In this document: one piece after another, positions 34,347-45,200 of the stretch
How the letters are laid out: every line of letters starts with the position of its first letter
Numbering within the stretch: the first letter of the stretch is position 1
Assembly: GCA_030549495.1 (NCBI GenBank)
Contig: JAUIRK010000885.1
Span: forward strand, 62,001 to 126,000
Source: Nectonema munidae
Lineage: Eukaryota; Nematomorpha; Nectonematoida; Nectonematidae
Reading direction: 5' to 3'
Length of the DNA stretch: 64,000 nt
Notes under the pieces: model-generated
Seen by the model: the letters and a program-made list of their open reading frames with translations, nothing else
What the model was told of the DNA's origin: nothing
Databases searched by the model: none
Program-made: the position numbers and the translations under genes

Positions 34347-36393
34347 GTTTAAGGTATTTAAAAGCTTTTTAATTTTCACGACCTATCTATTTCTTGAAGG
34401 CTGAGACTTAGTAGGATTTTTTGAATAATACTTGTATAACCCAACTTAGAAGAGATTCACTTTATATAGGCGTTTTGCAAACAAAAGAAAATAAAAACAT
34501 GATGATGACGAGGAATATATACTCTTTGATAATCATGTGCTAAGTATTTTCTACCATGCAACAATAATTACCGATAGTTTTCTTGTAAATGTTATATTTT
34601 TGTGATTCATATCATATATGTTTTTTACTGCTAGAAAAGTTTGAAGACTCTACCGTGTATTTTAATTTGACATAATAATGCAAGTATGCAAAAGTTAAGG
34701 AAAATAATATATATTTCTACTTTATAGGTTTATTTATCGTTTCGAATCCTTAAATATCAGGAGGATCTTATAAAATGTTAATAAGTGGAACAATCTTCTA
34801 TCTTTCCTCAGATAAAATCACATTAGTGCTCCAGTACTAAACATTTTTGATATTTTTTTTTAATTATAATTTCAATGGGGAAATATATTTTTACTAGTTT
34901 CTCGTGCTTACATGGCCGAGGAAAGACTAAAATTTTCATAATTTTGTAAAAAATGAAATTCGCTTCTCCCAGTCCCTTTATGCAATTAATTATCTCACTT
35001 AGTTCAGAAAATATTCTTTACTTCCTTTTCTTGCTAGGATAAAGAGAATTAAAAACCAACATGACTATTATTTTTTCGCGTTGGTTCAAAATTGTTATAT
35101 TTAAAAAACCCTTATTTCGTTATAAATGCTTATCAGAAAAGTTAAGATTGAATTTGTTAAAACATTTAATTAACAAAATTAATGTACTTAACTTCTAAAA
35201 TATATACCGATAAAACGAATATATCATCCATAAGAATGCTAATTCTTACATTGTTGTGTTGACTTTGTATTTTAACTTTGGGTGTTTTTTTGCTTTTCTA
35301 TAGATCTCTCTATACCTCTACAAACTCCTCTATCCACTCCCTCTACCTGCGTAGCGAGGAGGAAGGAGGGGACGAGTTAATGCCTTTTTTGTTTTGTTTT
35401 ATGCAACGTTTGACTTGATTTTGTGAAAGTTTTTTTCGCAATTTATTGTATATTTACTGTTTTTTGTTTAGTTATCAAAACGTGACTTTCTATTGTAATA
35501 TTAAGAAATCTTTTTCAATTTTTATTTTTCTGAGAATGTATAAAAATTTTATCATTTTAAAAAGGATTAATTGAAAATGTTTTAATTAACTCGTATCTTC
35601 TCACACTTCAATCCCCTCAATGTTATATATTTCCTGTGAAAAACTAAAAGATTTATAAATAAAAAAAACTTCTTAAAAGAAATTGAAATATGCAAGTCAC
35701 ACCCAATAATCCCCAAAGTTTTGGAAATAAATCAAAAAAAATATTGATTTTTCGCGAGTTCTGTTTTTTATAATTGTAATAATTTATACGATTATGTGTA
35801 TCCCTTGAATTTTGTCATGATATAATGTGTTGGATGACTGCGCAACTCTTCTAAACATTACAAAATAATTGAAACCTGTTTTTACACTAACAACCAATTA
35901 AAATCTCCCTAACCTAATTTTTGTTATTATTAGGGCCTTGTATTCATGAATGAAAGATTAAATGATTATTCCTATTAGATATTTCAAGTCAGAAAACTTA
36001 TAGAATAGGAAAAAATTCTTTCCTCTATCAAATTAGAAATTGGTTAACATTTCGCTTACATAAAATTATTCCTTATTTTTTATTTAATTTTTCATTTTAT
36101 TAGAATGAAGCAATGTAATATGTAATCACGAAACAAAAAATGTTCAATGCCTTATACTTTTATTAATCTCTTTGATAACTTAAAAAAATCTTAACTAAGG
36201 CTAACTTTTTCAAATTTTTGATTAGAGTCTCAAATCTCAATTCTAATTAAGAATTGAAACATTTTTACCTGCCTTAAATGTTAATATATAAATAATTCTA
36301 TGACGAAAAAATTTTTTTTTAATATTATCTGAATAGCGATTACTAGAACGGTCTACCAATCGATTAAATGTACATTTTCAATTTTACACTTTA
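34347..36393. other. Intergenic DNA upstream of the SMYD-like gene
   Basis: No upstream exon or promoter element of the SMYD-like gene could be supported. A pyrimidine-rich stretch at 35300-35370, ending in a gaggaggaaggagggga run, is the only departure from AT-rich background. Confidence 0.35.
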
Positions 36394-36410
36394 GAATCTC
36401 TATTTGAAGA

Positions 36411-37844
36411 ATGCTTGTGAAGAAAGGAAGTTTACTAATTCAAGAAGATCCCTATTCATACGTTCTTTACCAAAATTGCGTGGAAACATGTTGTTACTGG
36501 TGTCTTGAAGAAAGTAAAACACTTCTTAGATGTTCTTCTTGCAAATACCACAGATATTGCGGTGCATCATGCCAAAAAGAAGCCTGGAAAGTTCATAAAA
36601 AAGAGTGCAAAGAATTTAGCGTTGCTGGTCTAGGCTTCGTGTCCCAGATGTCGGAAATTAGTCTTTTACTAGCGAGGATCCTACGTAAAATTCATCAGTT
36701 CGGTGATGTAGAAGCCGAACCCCTTGTATTAATTCCTGATTGGAAAACCAGATGTTTCACGGATTTAGCTCATCACACAGAAGAAATGCTTGAAGATGCT
36801 GAAATATTTCCTAAGCTACAAAGAATTTTGAAAATTCTTTTAAAATTGATGCCGAAGTTTCCATTTTCAAAGTATTGCATAAAAGAATTTTACTCTCGAA
36901 TTCATATCAATAATTTTACCATATACAATGATGAGTATAAAACGACAGCTATTGGAATTTATCCAATGGCAGCTTACTTAGACCATAGCTGTAGACCCAA
37001 TACTGCCTGGAACTTCATCGGCAAGAAGTTATGCATTAAAATGATTGAGGATGTCATCGATCCAACCCCATTAAATGTCTTTGACTCATACATAGATAAC
37101 ATGGATTATAGAATCTCTCGAAGAGATAAGTTGCAAAAAAACTACTATTTTCATTGTATGTGTACTAGATGCTTGGAAGGAGACTGTGTTGAGGTAGAAA
37201 TTTACTGTCCACACTGCGAAAAGAGCACACTCTTTGATTCTTTTCTTTCCAAATCAAGCGATGACGCCACTAACATCATTTGTATTCATTGTAAATTCCT
37301 TATTAGTCAAGACTTTTGTCAAAAGTTGAAGGCTTCAGTTGGGGACTTGGCTCCTTATTTGGAGAAGTTTGAAGACTTCATGTTATTAAAGATTAAGGAA
37401 TCTGAAGCCATTTTGATAGAACTTAAGCTAACTAAGTGGTATAATGAGTACAAGGATTTATTTCCCAGTCATAATATTATTATGGCTAAAGTTCTTCAAT
37501 TTTTGCACAATATATCTACGCTGAAAGGCAAAACACTTCTGATGATAGAATATGGTGAAATGCTGATTGATCCACTTAAATTATATTTTTCACAATATAA
37601 CAATAGGGTTGAGCAAACATATTTTATCCTTGGAAAATGTTACATGAAGCTTCAAAAGTTTGTTAAAGCCGTAGAAAACTTTGAAAAGTGTTTAAGTATT
37701 TGTAAAATTCTTTATGAAGGAAAGTACGCCTATCATAAAAACATCATAAAGATCATATCAGACGCTAAAAACGAAATGAACAAAGCAAGTAAAGTGGACA
37801 TGAAAAAGAAGCTCTTACTTGATCTTACTGATTTGCAAGTATGA
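36411..37844 (+). CDS. SET and MYND domain protein (SMYD-like), single exon
   Basis: A 477-codon uninterrupted frame. Residues 28-66 form a complete MYND zinc finger (CYWC, RCSSC, RYCGASCQKEAW, HKKEC). Residues ~165-245 contain the SET core: FTIYN, YPMAAYLDHSCRPNTAWNF, FDSYIDNMDYRISRRDKLQ and the post-SET cysteines (FHCMCTRC). A helical TPR-like C-terminus follows (EQTYFILGKCYMKLQKFVKA). SMYD proteins are lysine methyltransferases acting on histones or cytosolic proteins. Two oddities bear on activity: the usual NHSC motif is DHSC (residue 191), and the N-terminal GxG cofactor loop is absent because the frame begins just after it. A TGA lies in frame three to six bases upstream of the ATG, so any missing N-terminus must be spliced in. 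Activity is therefore uncertain. The lack of introns could reflect a retrocopy, but the open frame argues for a working gene. Confidence 0.88.
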   Translation: MLVKKGSLLIQEDPYSYVLYQNCVETCCYWCLEESKTLLRCSSCKYHRYCGASCQKEAWKVHKKECKEFSVAGLGFVSQMSEISLLLARILRKIHQFGDVEAEPLVLIPDWKTRCFTDLAHHTEEMLEDAEIFPKLQRILKILLKLMPKFPFSKYCIKEFYSRIHINNFTIYNDEYKTTAIGIYPMAAYLDHSCRPNTAWNFIGKKLCIKMIEDVIDPTPLNVFDSYIDNMDYRISRRDKLQKNYYFHCMCTRCLEGDCVEVEIYCPHCEKSTLFDSFLSKSSDDATNIICIHCKFLISQDFCQKLKASVGDLAPYLEKFEDFMLLKIKESEAILIELKLTKWYNEYKDLFPSHNIIMAKVLQFLHNISTLKGKTLLMIEYGEMLIDPLKLYFSQYNNRVEQTYFILGKCYMKLQKFVKAVENFEKCLSICKILYEGKYAYHKNIIKIISDAKNEMNKASKVDMKKKLLLDLTDLQV

Positions 37845-37865
37845 ATTTAGATTCTTAATTTTTGC

Positions 37866-37871
37866 AATAAA
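37866..37871 (+). promoter_or_regulatory. Poly(A) signal AATAAA after the SMYD-like gene
   Basis: AATAAA lies 22 bases after the stop codon and is followed by a second, overlapping AATAAAT. The placement fits a very short 3' UTR. Confidence 0.55.
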
Positions 37872-38615
37872 TAAATATACCTTTTTTATGAACATCGAGT
37901 CATTTGTTCGATTCAGCTGTGCTTTTCGAAATGTTAAAATATTTGTCTAAATTTTGTAACTATTCAAAGTGTATAAAATTTATATTTTCATTATCATCAG
38001 AAATTCCCCAAATAGTTATGCCTCTAAATGTCATTGATTTTTCTCTTTGATGAACATTTACACTTAAATGGGGGTACAAATTTTTTCAAAAAATAGACTA
38101 ATATTTTTAACTGTTAAAGAATTTCTGGAATTCTTCGCACAATAAATTTAAAAATTTCAGATTTTGCTATGTTAATATATTCCAAAACGAACTTGTTTCT
38201 ATATATATTATATAGACAATTTTTCAACCATTTTGCATATATTTTTTTGAACCTTATAGTATGCTAATTACAATCACCAAGACTTAGAGAAAAGTTAAAC
38301 AAGGGGTTGAAAACTGTGAATAATTCATACTTATTTCAAACTGTTCTTACGGACGTGACTGTTTAATACATTTTTCTGTATCTTTTATCCTTATTTTTAG
38401 ATAGACTTAATCCCGTAAGTAAACTTAAGTCCTAATTCTTCAATATATTATTTCCATTTTCAATAAAAACGGAAATAAAATTTTGTAATCAAAATAATGA
38501 GCATTTTTTCTTGGTAAAATATTTAAAAGTTAGTAATATTCCTGTAAAAACTGTTATTAACTCCGTAAAATTTTACAGCAAAATGATTGTTTTTTCACAA
38601 TCTGAACATTCTCAT
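37872..38615. other. AT-rich stretch, nothing recognised
   Basis: No coding, RNA or transposon signal was recognised. Confidence 0.35.
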
Positions 38616-38624
38616 TATCCGAAT

Positions 38625-38755
38625 AAAGGTAAAGGTGCGGTGGGGTCATCAAGAAGGCACAATTGCTCCGCTTCTATTGAACTATGAAGAAAGGAGGCTT
38701 GATGCGGGATCGAACCCAAGACGGTCAACCCAGTATCTAACCAACCTTACTCATG
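38625..38755 (-). repeat. tRNA-derived SINE, family A
   Basis: Reading the minus strand, the head GGTTGGTTAGATACTGGG is followed by the B-box GGGTTCGATCCCGCATCAAG and, ~55 bases later, ATTGTGCCTTCTTGATG. It is the inverted relative of the + copies at 59003 and 61098. The open + frame across it is a chance product. Confidence 0.7.
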
Positions 38756-39229
38756 CATTTTGTTATTAAATTCCAATTTCTATTCTTAACATCTACCAAA
38801 ACCTCATAACTACAAAGCCTGCCTTAGTTATACAATCACCTTACACCTATATAATATACAATTAACACAATGACACTTCAGCAAGACACTCCACTACATC
38901 AGCTGACTCTTACCACATCCTCAAGCAATATCAACTTTTTCCACAAACACCTCATTCTCACGTTTATATCCTTATTTACTTAACAAAGAGCCCTTGTTGG
39001 ACTTGAAAAATATTTCGTAATAAAAATATTTCTGTTCCTTTCAGTCTAATATTTTTCATTCACATTTTTAATTATATTTTTATTACTTTTAATATTAAAC
39101 CTAATTCGATTATATATAAAGATCCGAAAGCAATCACATATAAGTGAATTTTTTGTTATATATAATATATCCATTTTTTCTTCAGAACTTTTCATCTACA
39201 AAATTAACTTTTTAATATATACCCCTTGC
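38756..39229. other. Unrecognised, C-rich on the + strand
   Basis: Bases 38800-38990 are richer in C than the surroundings, like the sense strand of some LINE pieces here, but no conserved block was identified. Confidence 0.3.
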
Positions 39230-39340
39230 AAAATTTAGTGGACCTGAAATATTCCTATATGGACCTCTCTAAAAATATTGTGGACGTGTTAGGATGCTAA
39301 TGGACCATGTTCAGAAACACTGATATAGATGATAAATGGG
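39230..39340. mobile_element. Probable terminal piece of a hAT derivative
   Basis: TTAGTGGACCTGAAATATTC and GGACCATGTTCAGAAACACTG echo the ends (GTGGTCCATG, CAGTGTTTGTC) of the element at 33844-34346. Only the end sequence is left. Confidence 0.35.
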
Positions 39341-39634
39341 AAGATGGCAAGATTCATATATAAAGAAAAAGAAGTTTTGGAAATGATTTTATTTGTATGG
39401 AGCAGTCGGTTTTTCTATTGAGGTGATGAGCACAACCCTAGACCAAAAGGAATTTGAATAGTTAGTATGGGTTAGCTTAGTACTACATCAAAACGAATTA
39501 ATTCATTTAACTATAAATTAATCTAATGGGCTTAATACGGCTCTGTGCTCATAGAATGAAAATCGTCTACTTTTAATTCTTGCATGATTTTACACACGCA
39601 CAAATATAAAAATAGTTTTTATATTTAGATGTTC

Positions 39635-40590
39635 GATTCCGAAAGAGTATGTTACAGCTGATGATCAAATTTTGAGATACCAAGGAAATAGTCCAATCAA
39701 AATTTTTGACCTAAGAAAATGGGGCATTATGTTTTGCCACATAAACGATTCCAGAACATTTAATGTCTTGTCACCTAAGATTTATATTTCAAATTATTGT
39801 GAATCAAACTTCAATAAAGGTGTTTAGTTTTGAAATCCCCAATTCCTTGCGAAATAGGAGTCATCTGTGATAGGTTTTTTATGGATCATCAACTATGCTT
39901 TTGGGGTTTACAGAATTTAATTATTTTTCTTAACAGTAAATTCATCTTGAAGATGTGTTCCACAGATTTTCTAAAGAAGAAGTCTGAGACAAGATGGTCT
40001 TGATGAATGAGAATATCGAGTTATTTACTGTAAGTATCCTTCTCTAGTTGCATATATACCAAAAAACTTTGATCGAATTAACATGAAAGCTGTTCTCAAA
40101 ATGAGTAGTTAATACCATGGTCCAATCTCATATTTTGGAGAAAGAAGAAACCCAGAGTCAATGATGGTGTATAATCAGGACAAGTGTAATGTTGACAAAG
40201 CAAATCAAATGTGTCGAATTACAAAAGATACAGATGCAAACGTAGATGGCTAGTTGCTATGTTTTGTAATTATTTCGACATGACTGCTCTAAATACTTCA
40301 ATAATTGTTATGCATAACTCTCAGAAAGATGTGGCCGCAAAAAAACATAAATTCTCTCTGCCTTTTAATGACTAACAATATGGAAATTTAGGTCTAATCT
40401 ACATTGATACATGAAGATTTACGCACAATTCTAGGTCCCTATGAATATTGGAGGCAATTAGAAGAGACTTAGGCATCATCTTGAAGATGTCCTTGCTAAA
40501 TTTGCAAACTTAGCATTCACAAAAATTTTCAAAGTTGCTCATCTTGTAGAAATAATGTATGCAAGGATCATTCTGAAATTAATGCAAAGA
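39635..40590 (+). mobile_element. Decayed piggyBac fragment
   Basis: From 39645 the + strand reads YVTADDQILRYQGNSPIKIF, the first catalytic-Asp block of piggyBac transposases (VDEQLxxFxGRxPxxxY). At about 40240-40330 is RRWLVAMFCNYFDMTALNTS (RRWPxxxFxxxLDxxxxNA). At 40490-40580 is the C-terminal ribbon KNFQSCSSCRNNVCKDHSE. Intervening parts are scrambled by frame changes. No TTAA-flanked ends were identified. Confidence 0.7.
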
Positions 40591-41340
40591 TTATAATTAA
40601 GTTTATATAAAAATCATGTTGCTTTTTTCGCTTGTTTGTTATCTTACTAAATAAAAAAATAATTTTTCTTTCAATATTTATTCGATTTTTTTGACGGGCC
40701 AGGTAGCCCCAATAAAGGCTTTTGAGGTATAAGTAAAAACTAATTTTCAATAATTTTTTTTAGTAAATTCTGATTTGATGCCTGATAATGCCATAGATAT
40801 CCTTTTTCATTTTTCTCTTTTTTGAAAATTTTTTCATTTTTTGTATAGATAAGTACCTGACGTTAAATCTGGGTTTAAACGGCACTCTCTGGTTGTACGA
40901 GGGTTCAAAATTCTATTAAAAATAAAGGCAGATGATCAGTCTAAAAAATTCTTGTACTTAACGAATTAAAAAGTTCTGAATGAGATTATGTTTTAACAAT
41001 AAACTAACTTGCTCGTAATCTGTAAAGAGTTTGATTGATCAAAAAAAGGAAACCGATGGAAAAGTTTTTTTAATAAAATCTTTTCTGACAAAAGAGTTCA
41101 TTGTTATCAAAAAATTCTTTCCAAATGGAAACTCATCTTCAACTATATTTGCTGCATATTTTGATGGATTAACTAAGTAAATATAGAAATAATTCTTGTT
41201 GTCATATAACAACTGAGATAGTTTAAAAGCATGTGATTCTCATCTTTTATCCATACACATGAAGATAAATCATTTTAATCTAAAGAATATGCATTTGTTA
41301 CATGAAAATAAAAAAAGTACTAATTATTCATCCACATTCA
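40591..41340. other. AT-rich stretch, nothing firmly recognised
   Basis: Around 41090-41220 the minus strand encodes NPSKYAANIVEDEFPFGKNF, which I cannot place. No other signal was seen. Confidence 0.3.
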
Positions 41341-41344
41341 TTTA

Positions 41345-41452
41345 CATCTAAATTCAAAATGAAAAAAGATGAATTAAAAATGAAAGAGGGCGAAATCAAA
41401 ATGAAAAAGGATGAATTCAAAAAGAAAAAGGATGAATTCAAACTAAAAATGG
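41345..41452 (+). repeat. Degenerate 21-base tandem repeat, Lys/Glu/Asp-coding
   Basis: About five units of roughly 21 bases, of the type aaaatgaaaaaggatgaatt, keep the frame and would encode a charged heptad-like K-M-K-K-D-E-L/F series. The enclosing frame (41302-41526) has no other recognisable feature. It is probably a minisatellite rather than a gene. Confidence 0.55.
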
Positions 41453-41819
41453 TATATATCGAATTTTCTAATAAGCTTTACAAAAAAATTTCACATATTT
41501 TTATATTAAATACACATCAAATCTAATATCTATTAAACACAAACATTCCAATAACATTTTTTTTGATTTTTGACAAATAAATGAAAATGAATATGTTTGT
41601 TTTTAATATACTGTTTCATATAATTTCAAAGTTGGTTCTCGTCCTTTTAAAAAAGATTTGTTGAAAAGTTCAAAAATGGCTCTCACTTTAAAATGTTTAT
41701 CATGTTTTTTTTCATTAGTTTACTCAATTATTGAGTTGTCTTTGAAATAAAGATTCGATCTAATAGCTTTGAAACATTATCTAGTCATAACATTTGAAAA
41801 GGAACATATTAATCAGGTT

Positions 41820-42335
41820 CAGCTTACCAATAATCACACAAATCAGGTAACACATGATACCCCATGACAATATTCATTCCCAAAAATGCTCTAATTTCTT
41901 CATCACTCACTTTGAAATTCACACCATTCTGTTCTACATAAAGGTTACTTTGTACAACTAAAAGCTTCATCAAGTTTTTCAAGTCAAAAAAAATCGTAAA
42001 ACACTTTAAAAGGACTCAAATTTATTGTAAGATTTATTGTTCCGTAAGAAAATTTATTGTTTAATTCAATACTTTACATTTCACCTTTTTAGTCCAACTT
42101 TCTGTTTTTCTCAACTTGGAATTATATTTATTCATTAATTGTTTACTTTTAAGCTCTTCTTCAATAATAACCACACCAGTGAACGCTCCATTCTCCTCTC
42201 CTATAAATTGATATCTTCCTCATCCAAATTATAATCAACATGTGATGCATCACTGTTATCAGGGAACACAATTTCTTCGATGCAATTTTTTTTATAATTA
42301 AAATTTCTTGTGCCTAAATTACGTGAAGCTATTTT
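41820..42335 (-). mobile_element. piggyBac N-terminal fragment
   Basis: On the minus strand, an acidic leader (CIEEIVFPDNSDASHVDYNL) leads to VEQNGVNFKVSDEEIRAFLG and MGYHVLPDLCDYW. This is the entry region of the piggyBac transposase domain (QTNLYAxQ..., EEIxAFLGILLLMGxxxLPxxxxYW). The catalytic part is not adjacent. The piece is in opposite orientation to 39635-40590, so the two are separate copies or the result of an inversion. Confidence 0.65.
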
Positions 42336-42353
42336 AAATTTGTTTTATTGATT

Positions 42354-42425
42354 ATAGGTAGGTAGGTAAGAAATATCTAAGCACTTTCCAACGTAGGTTG
42401 ATATGCTTGCGTAACTTGAGTATGT
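42354..42425 (-). repeat. LINE 3' tail copy with TACC tetranucleotides
   Basis: On the + strand, ggtaggtaggtaag is followed by ATCTAAGCACTTTCC and GGTTGATATGCTTGCGTAAC. Read on the minus strand this ends in a TACC repeat. The body matches the tail at 5306-5370, where the tetranucleotide is CACT. It is a severely 5'-truncated copy. Confidence 0.55.
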
Positions 42426-43126
42426 TTTTTTGAGTATGAAAATAATTTTTACATTTTAAACTAAAAATCATTTTATTGATTATAAATACAAATATTTTTA
42501 TTTTATTGTAATATATTCTATTCTTCTTTAACTTATTATTTTTATTGAAAAATTTTCACTTAGGGAGAAATATGTTCCTTTGTAAATTTCATTACACCAG
42601 AATAAGCTGGCATTGTGTTAGGATTCGTTAATTAAAGAGACGCTAATAGACATATTATTGTATTTATTAAAATAATACTCACATAAAATATTAAATAAAG
42701 TACTTTTTATTGACGTATTTTTTTTGTTTTCCTAACACTTTTATTACTCCAGCCACTACTGTTTTTTGTCGTCTATATTCAAAATTTCCTTTGCAATTCT
42801 ATGGTAATATACTCATTTTTATCACATTTATTTTATAAAATTAGTCTTTTATTAATGTAACCTTATTTTAAATTTTGTTAATTCATTTACTTTTCTGATT
42901 TGACTTTAAACTCTGTTGCAAATAATTATCGATTTACTTTTCTTTATTTTGTTTTAAACCCTACTTTTTAAATATTTTTTACGAATTATTTTGAGAATCT
43001 TTTTGCAATTATAAGATTTTTATAACCAGAATCTGACTATTATTATTTTATCGGAAACGAGTGTAATTACTGATTAAAAATTTTGTGAATAAACAGAATG
43101 TCAGTAAAGCAAGAAAATGATCTCAA
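42426..43126. other. AT-rich stretch, nothing recognised
   Basis: No coding, RNA or transposon signal was recognised. Confidence 0.35.
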
Positions 43127-44059
43127 TTAACCCTTTCGTGACCAGAAAAATCAGACGATATTTATTAAAAAGCAGAAGATTCATATACAAAACTATTTGA
43201 AAAAGCAGACGAAGGTAAAATTGTTTATGTATCATAAAATGATATTTTTTGTGCCCTCCACTTTTAAAAGTGAGGAGCGATGGCCCTGTGTCTATTCTTT
43301 TGATGCCGTTGCTTTTAACACTTTGATTATATATCCTAACTTTGCAATCTAGTGTCACATTCTCTAGCAAGTTAGCTTGCTGACTTAGCCTCTATCTTTA
43401 GATTCAATAATTTAACATATTAGTGGTCTGACAAGACCGTCCCGGAGACAACTTGCCAGACTACTTTAAATCTCACTTCTATTCTAGAAGTGGAAGGTTG
43501 AGCCACATCTTGTTCTACTCCATAAAACAAAATCAATTCCTATGTAAGTCTATAAATGAGAGCATCATTGCATCAATTTTTCATAGAGAATTCGCTCAAC
43601 TTCAAGCACAAGTCTCTTATAAAATATTTTCTTCAACTTTTATGCGTTCATATTTTTTTCGGTTGCATTGTTCTTTTGAATTACCCAGGTATTGTACGTA
43701 GCGATGTCTAGGTAATTGTAAAAAAGGCCACTTTCTTGAGGCATTATAGGAAGTATATTCCCTTAGCATTCTATTGCATCTATCGACGCTTGATTAAAAT
43801 TTGTTGTAGTCTACAACAGTTTTGCGTTTGCGTCTTGTACCTTTCATAACAATTTTTTCAATATGTTGGGAAAACATATTTGCTTTTGCAGTCTAGTAAA
43901 TTCAAATCTTTCAGGTAGACGGGTCTGAGGATGTGGCATAAATTGTCGGCTTGCTCTTACTGTTCCATAGATCAAGTAGTCACGCTCATTTGCCAATTTA
44001 ACAAAGTTAATGGGACGTGAAGAACCTGACGATATATATTCCACAACCTTTGTGGAAGT

Positions 44060-45192
44060 TTGAGCTCAACACTAGCTTTTTTACTATTAAGAAAAATAGC
44101 TTTTGTCTTGAAGACCACGTATATAAATTCGAGGCTTAAAAATGTAAAAAGGAGGGTTGTGGATTTGAAAATAGTTTTACGACTTCGGCTCCGACCTACA
44201 TATGGAGTTTCGACCCCGACTCCGACATACATAAAGAGTTTCGTTTGACTCCGACTCCTGCATACCAAAAATCATTGACTTTATTATTAGTTAAGAGAAA
44301 ATGTCTTAACTTGAAGATTATTATACAAATGATAATTTGACGTCTACTTCAGTATTTAAACTCCAAATCTAATCTACATATATATATATTTTAATATCGA
44401 CCTTAAATAAAACAAAATTCCAATAAACATTTATTTTGTCAGTTTTTCTTATTTTTTGATTTATATATTAACATAATTCCATTATAACATGACTTAACTT
44501 TCATAATTAAAAAAATTTATTAACATTAAGATTTTGTATAAAATTTATCTATAATTTTACTATGCTGTTTTATTATTACTACAATTTATGAAATTAGTGA
44601 TAAACACAAAAAAGTATTGAAAAAGACAATTTATTATGAGTTATTTTTTAAAAAAAGAATAGCGTCTAGCAAATCTTCCTTAACTTTACTCCGTAAATCC
44701 TACTTAATGTGATTCGGCCTGTTTAACGATTCTTATGATTTAATTCTCTAAAAAGTATCATTTGATATATGATATTAAAATCCTGCTGTTTATCATATAT
44801 TCTGTTTTCCATACGTAAGACAAATGCATAGTCCTGTATTATAGAAAAAAAATTTATTGAAGATGAACATGTTTCGAAACTATCAAAACAAATTCCAAAA
44901 AATAATGCTATTTTTTGAATGATGATGACAAAATTCATAGACAAACACAATATTGCTTTGCTTCCTTTCACATTTAGGAAGTCTAGATGAGAGCAATCGC
45001 GTACACAGTTTAACGTAAACAAATGCAAATGACATATTTGACTGCATGTAATAAATGAAAATCAATGAGTAAGGAAATAGAATACACAAAAAGATGAAGT
45101 GATGAAAAAAAAGAAGCATGTCGTTTTATCTGTCTGTTTCTTTCTGATCTAAAATTATATTCAATCTTTGAACAATATAGAAGTAAAACTGT
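44060..45192. other. Insert inside the piggyBac, left of the hAT; CCGACTCC repeat at its start
   Basis: Bases 44165-44260 carry GGCTCCGACCTAC, CCCCGACTCCGAC and GACTCCGACTCC words. The remaining ~900 bases are AT-rich with no recognised coding content, although minus-strand frames of up to 101 codons are open. The same words resume right of the hAT at 47425-47490, so both sides probably belong to one older insert that the hAT split. Confidence 0.45.
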
Positions 45193-45200
45193 TTTCAACT

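Noticed and set aside
44723-45198. Three overlapping minus-strand frames of 62-101 codons
   Set aside because: No family, splice or start context was recognised, and they lie inside a repeat insert within a piggyBac.
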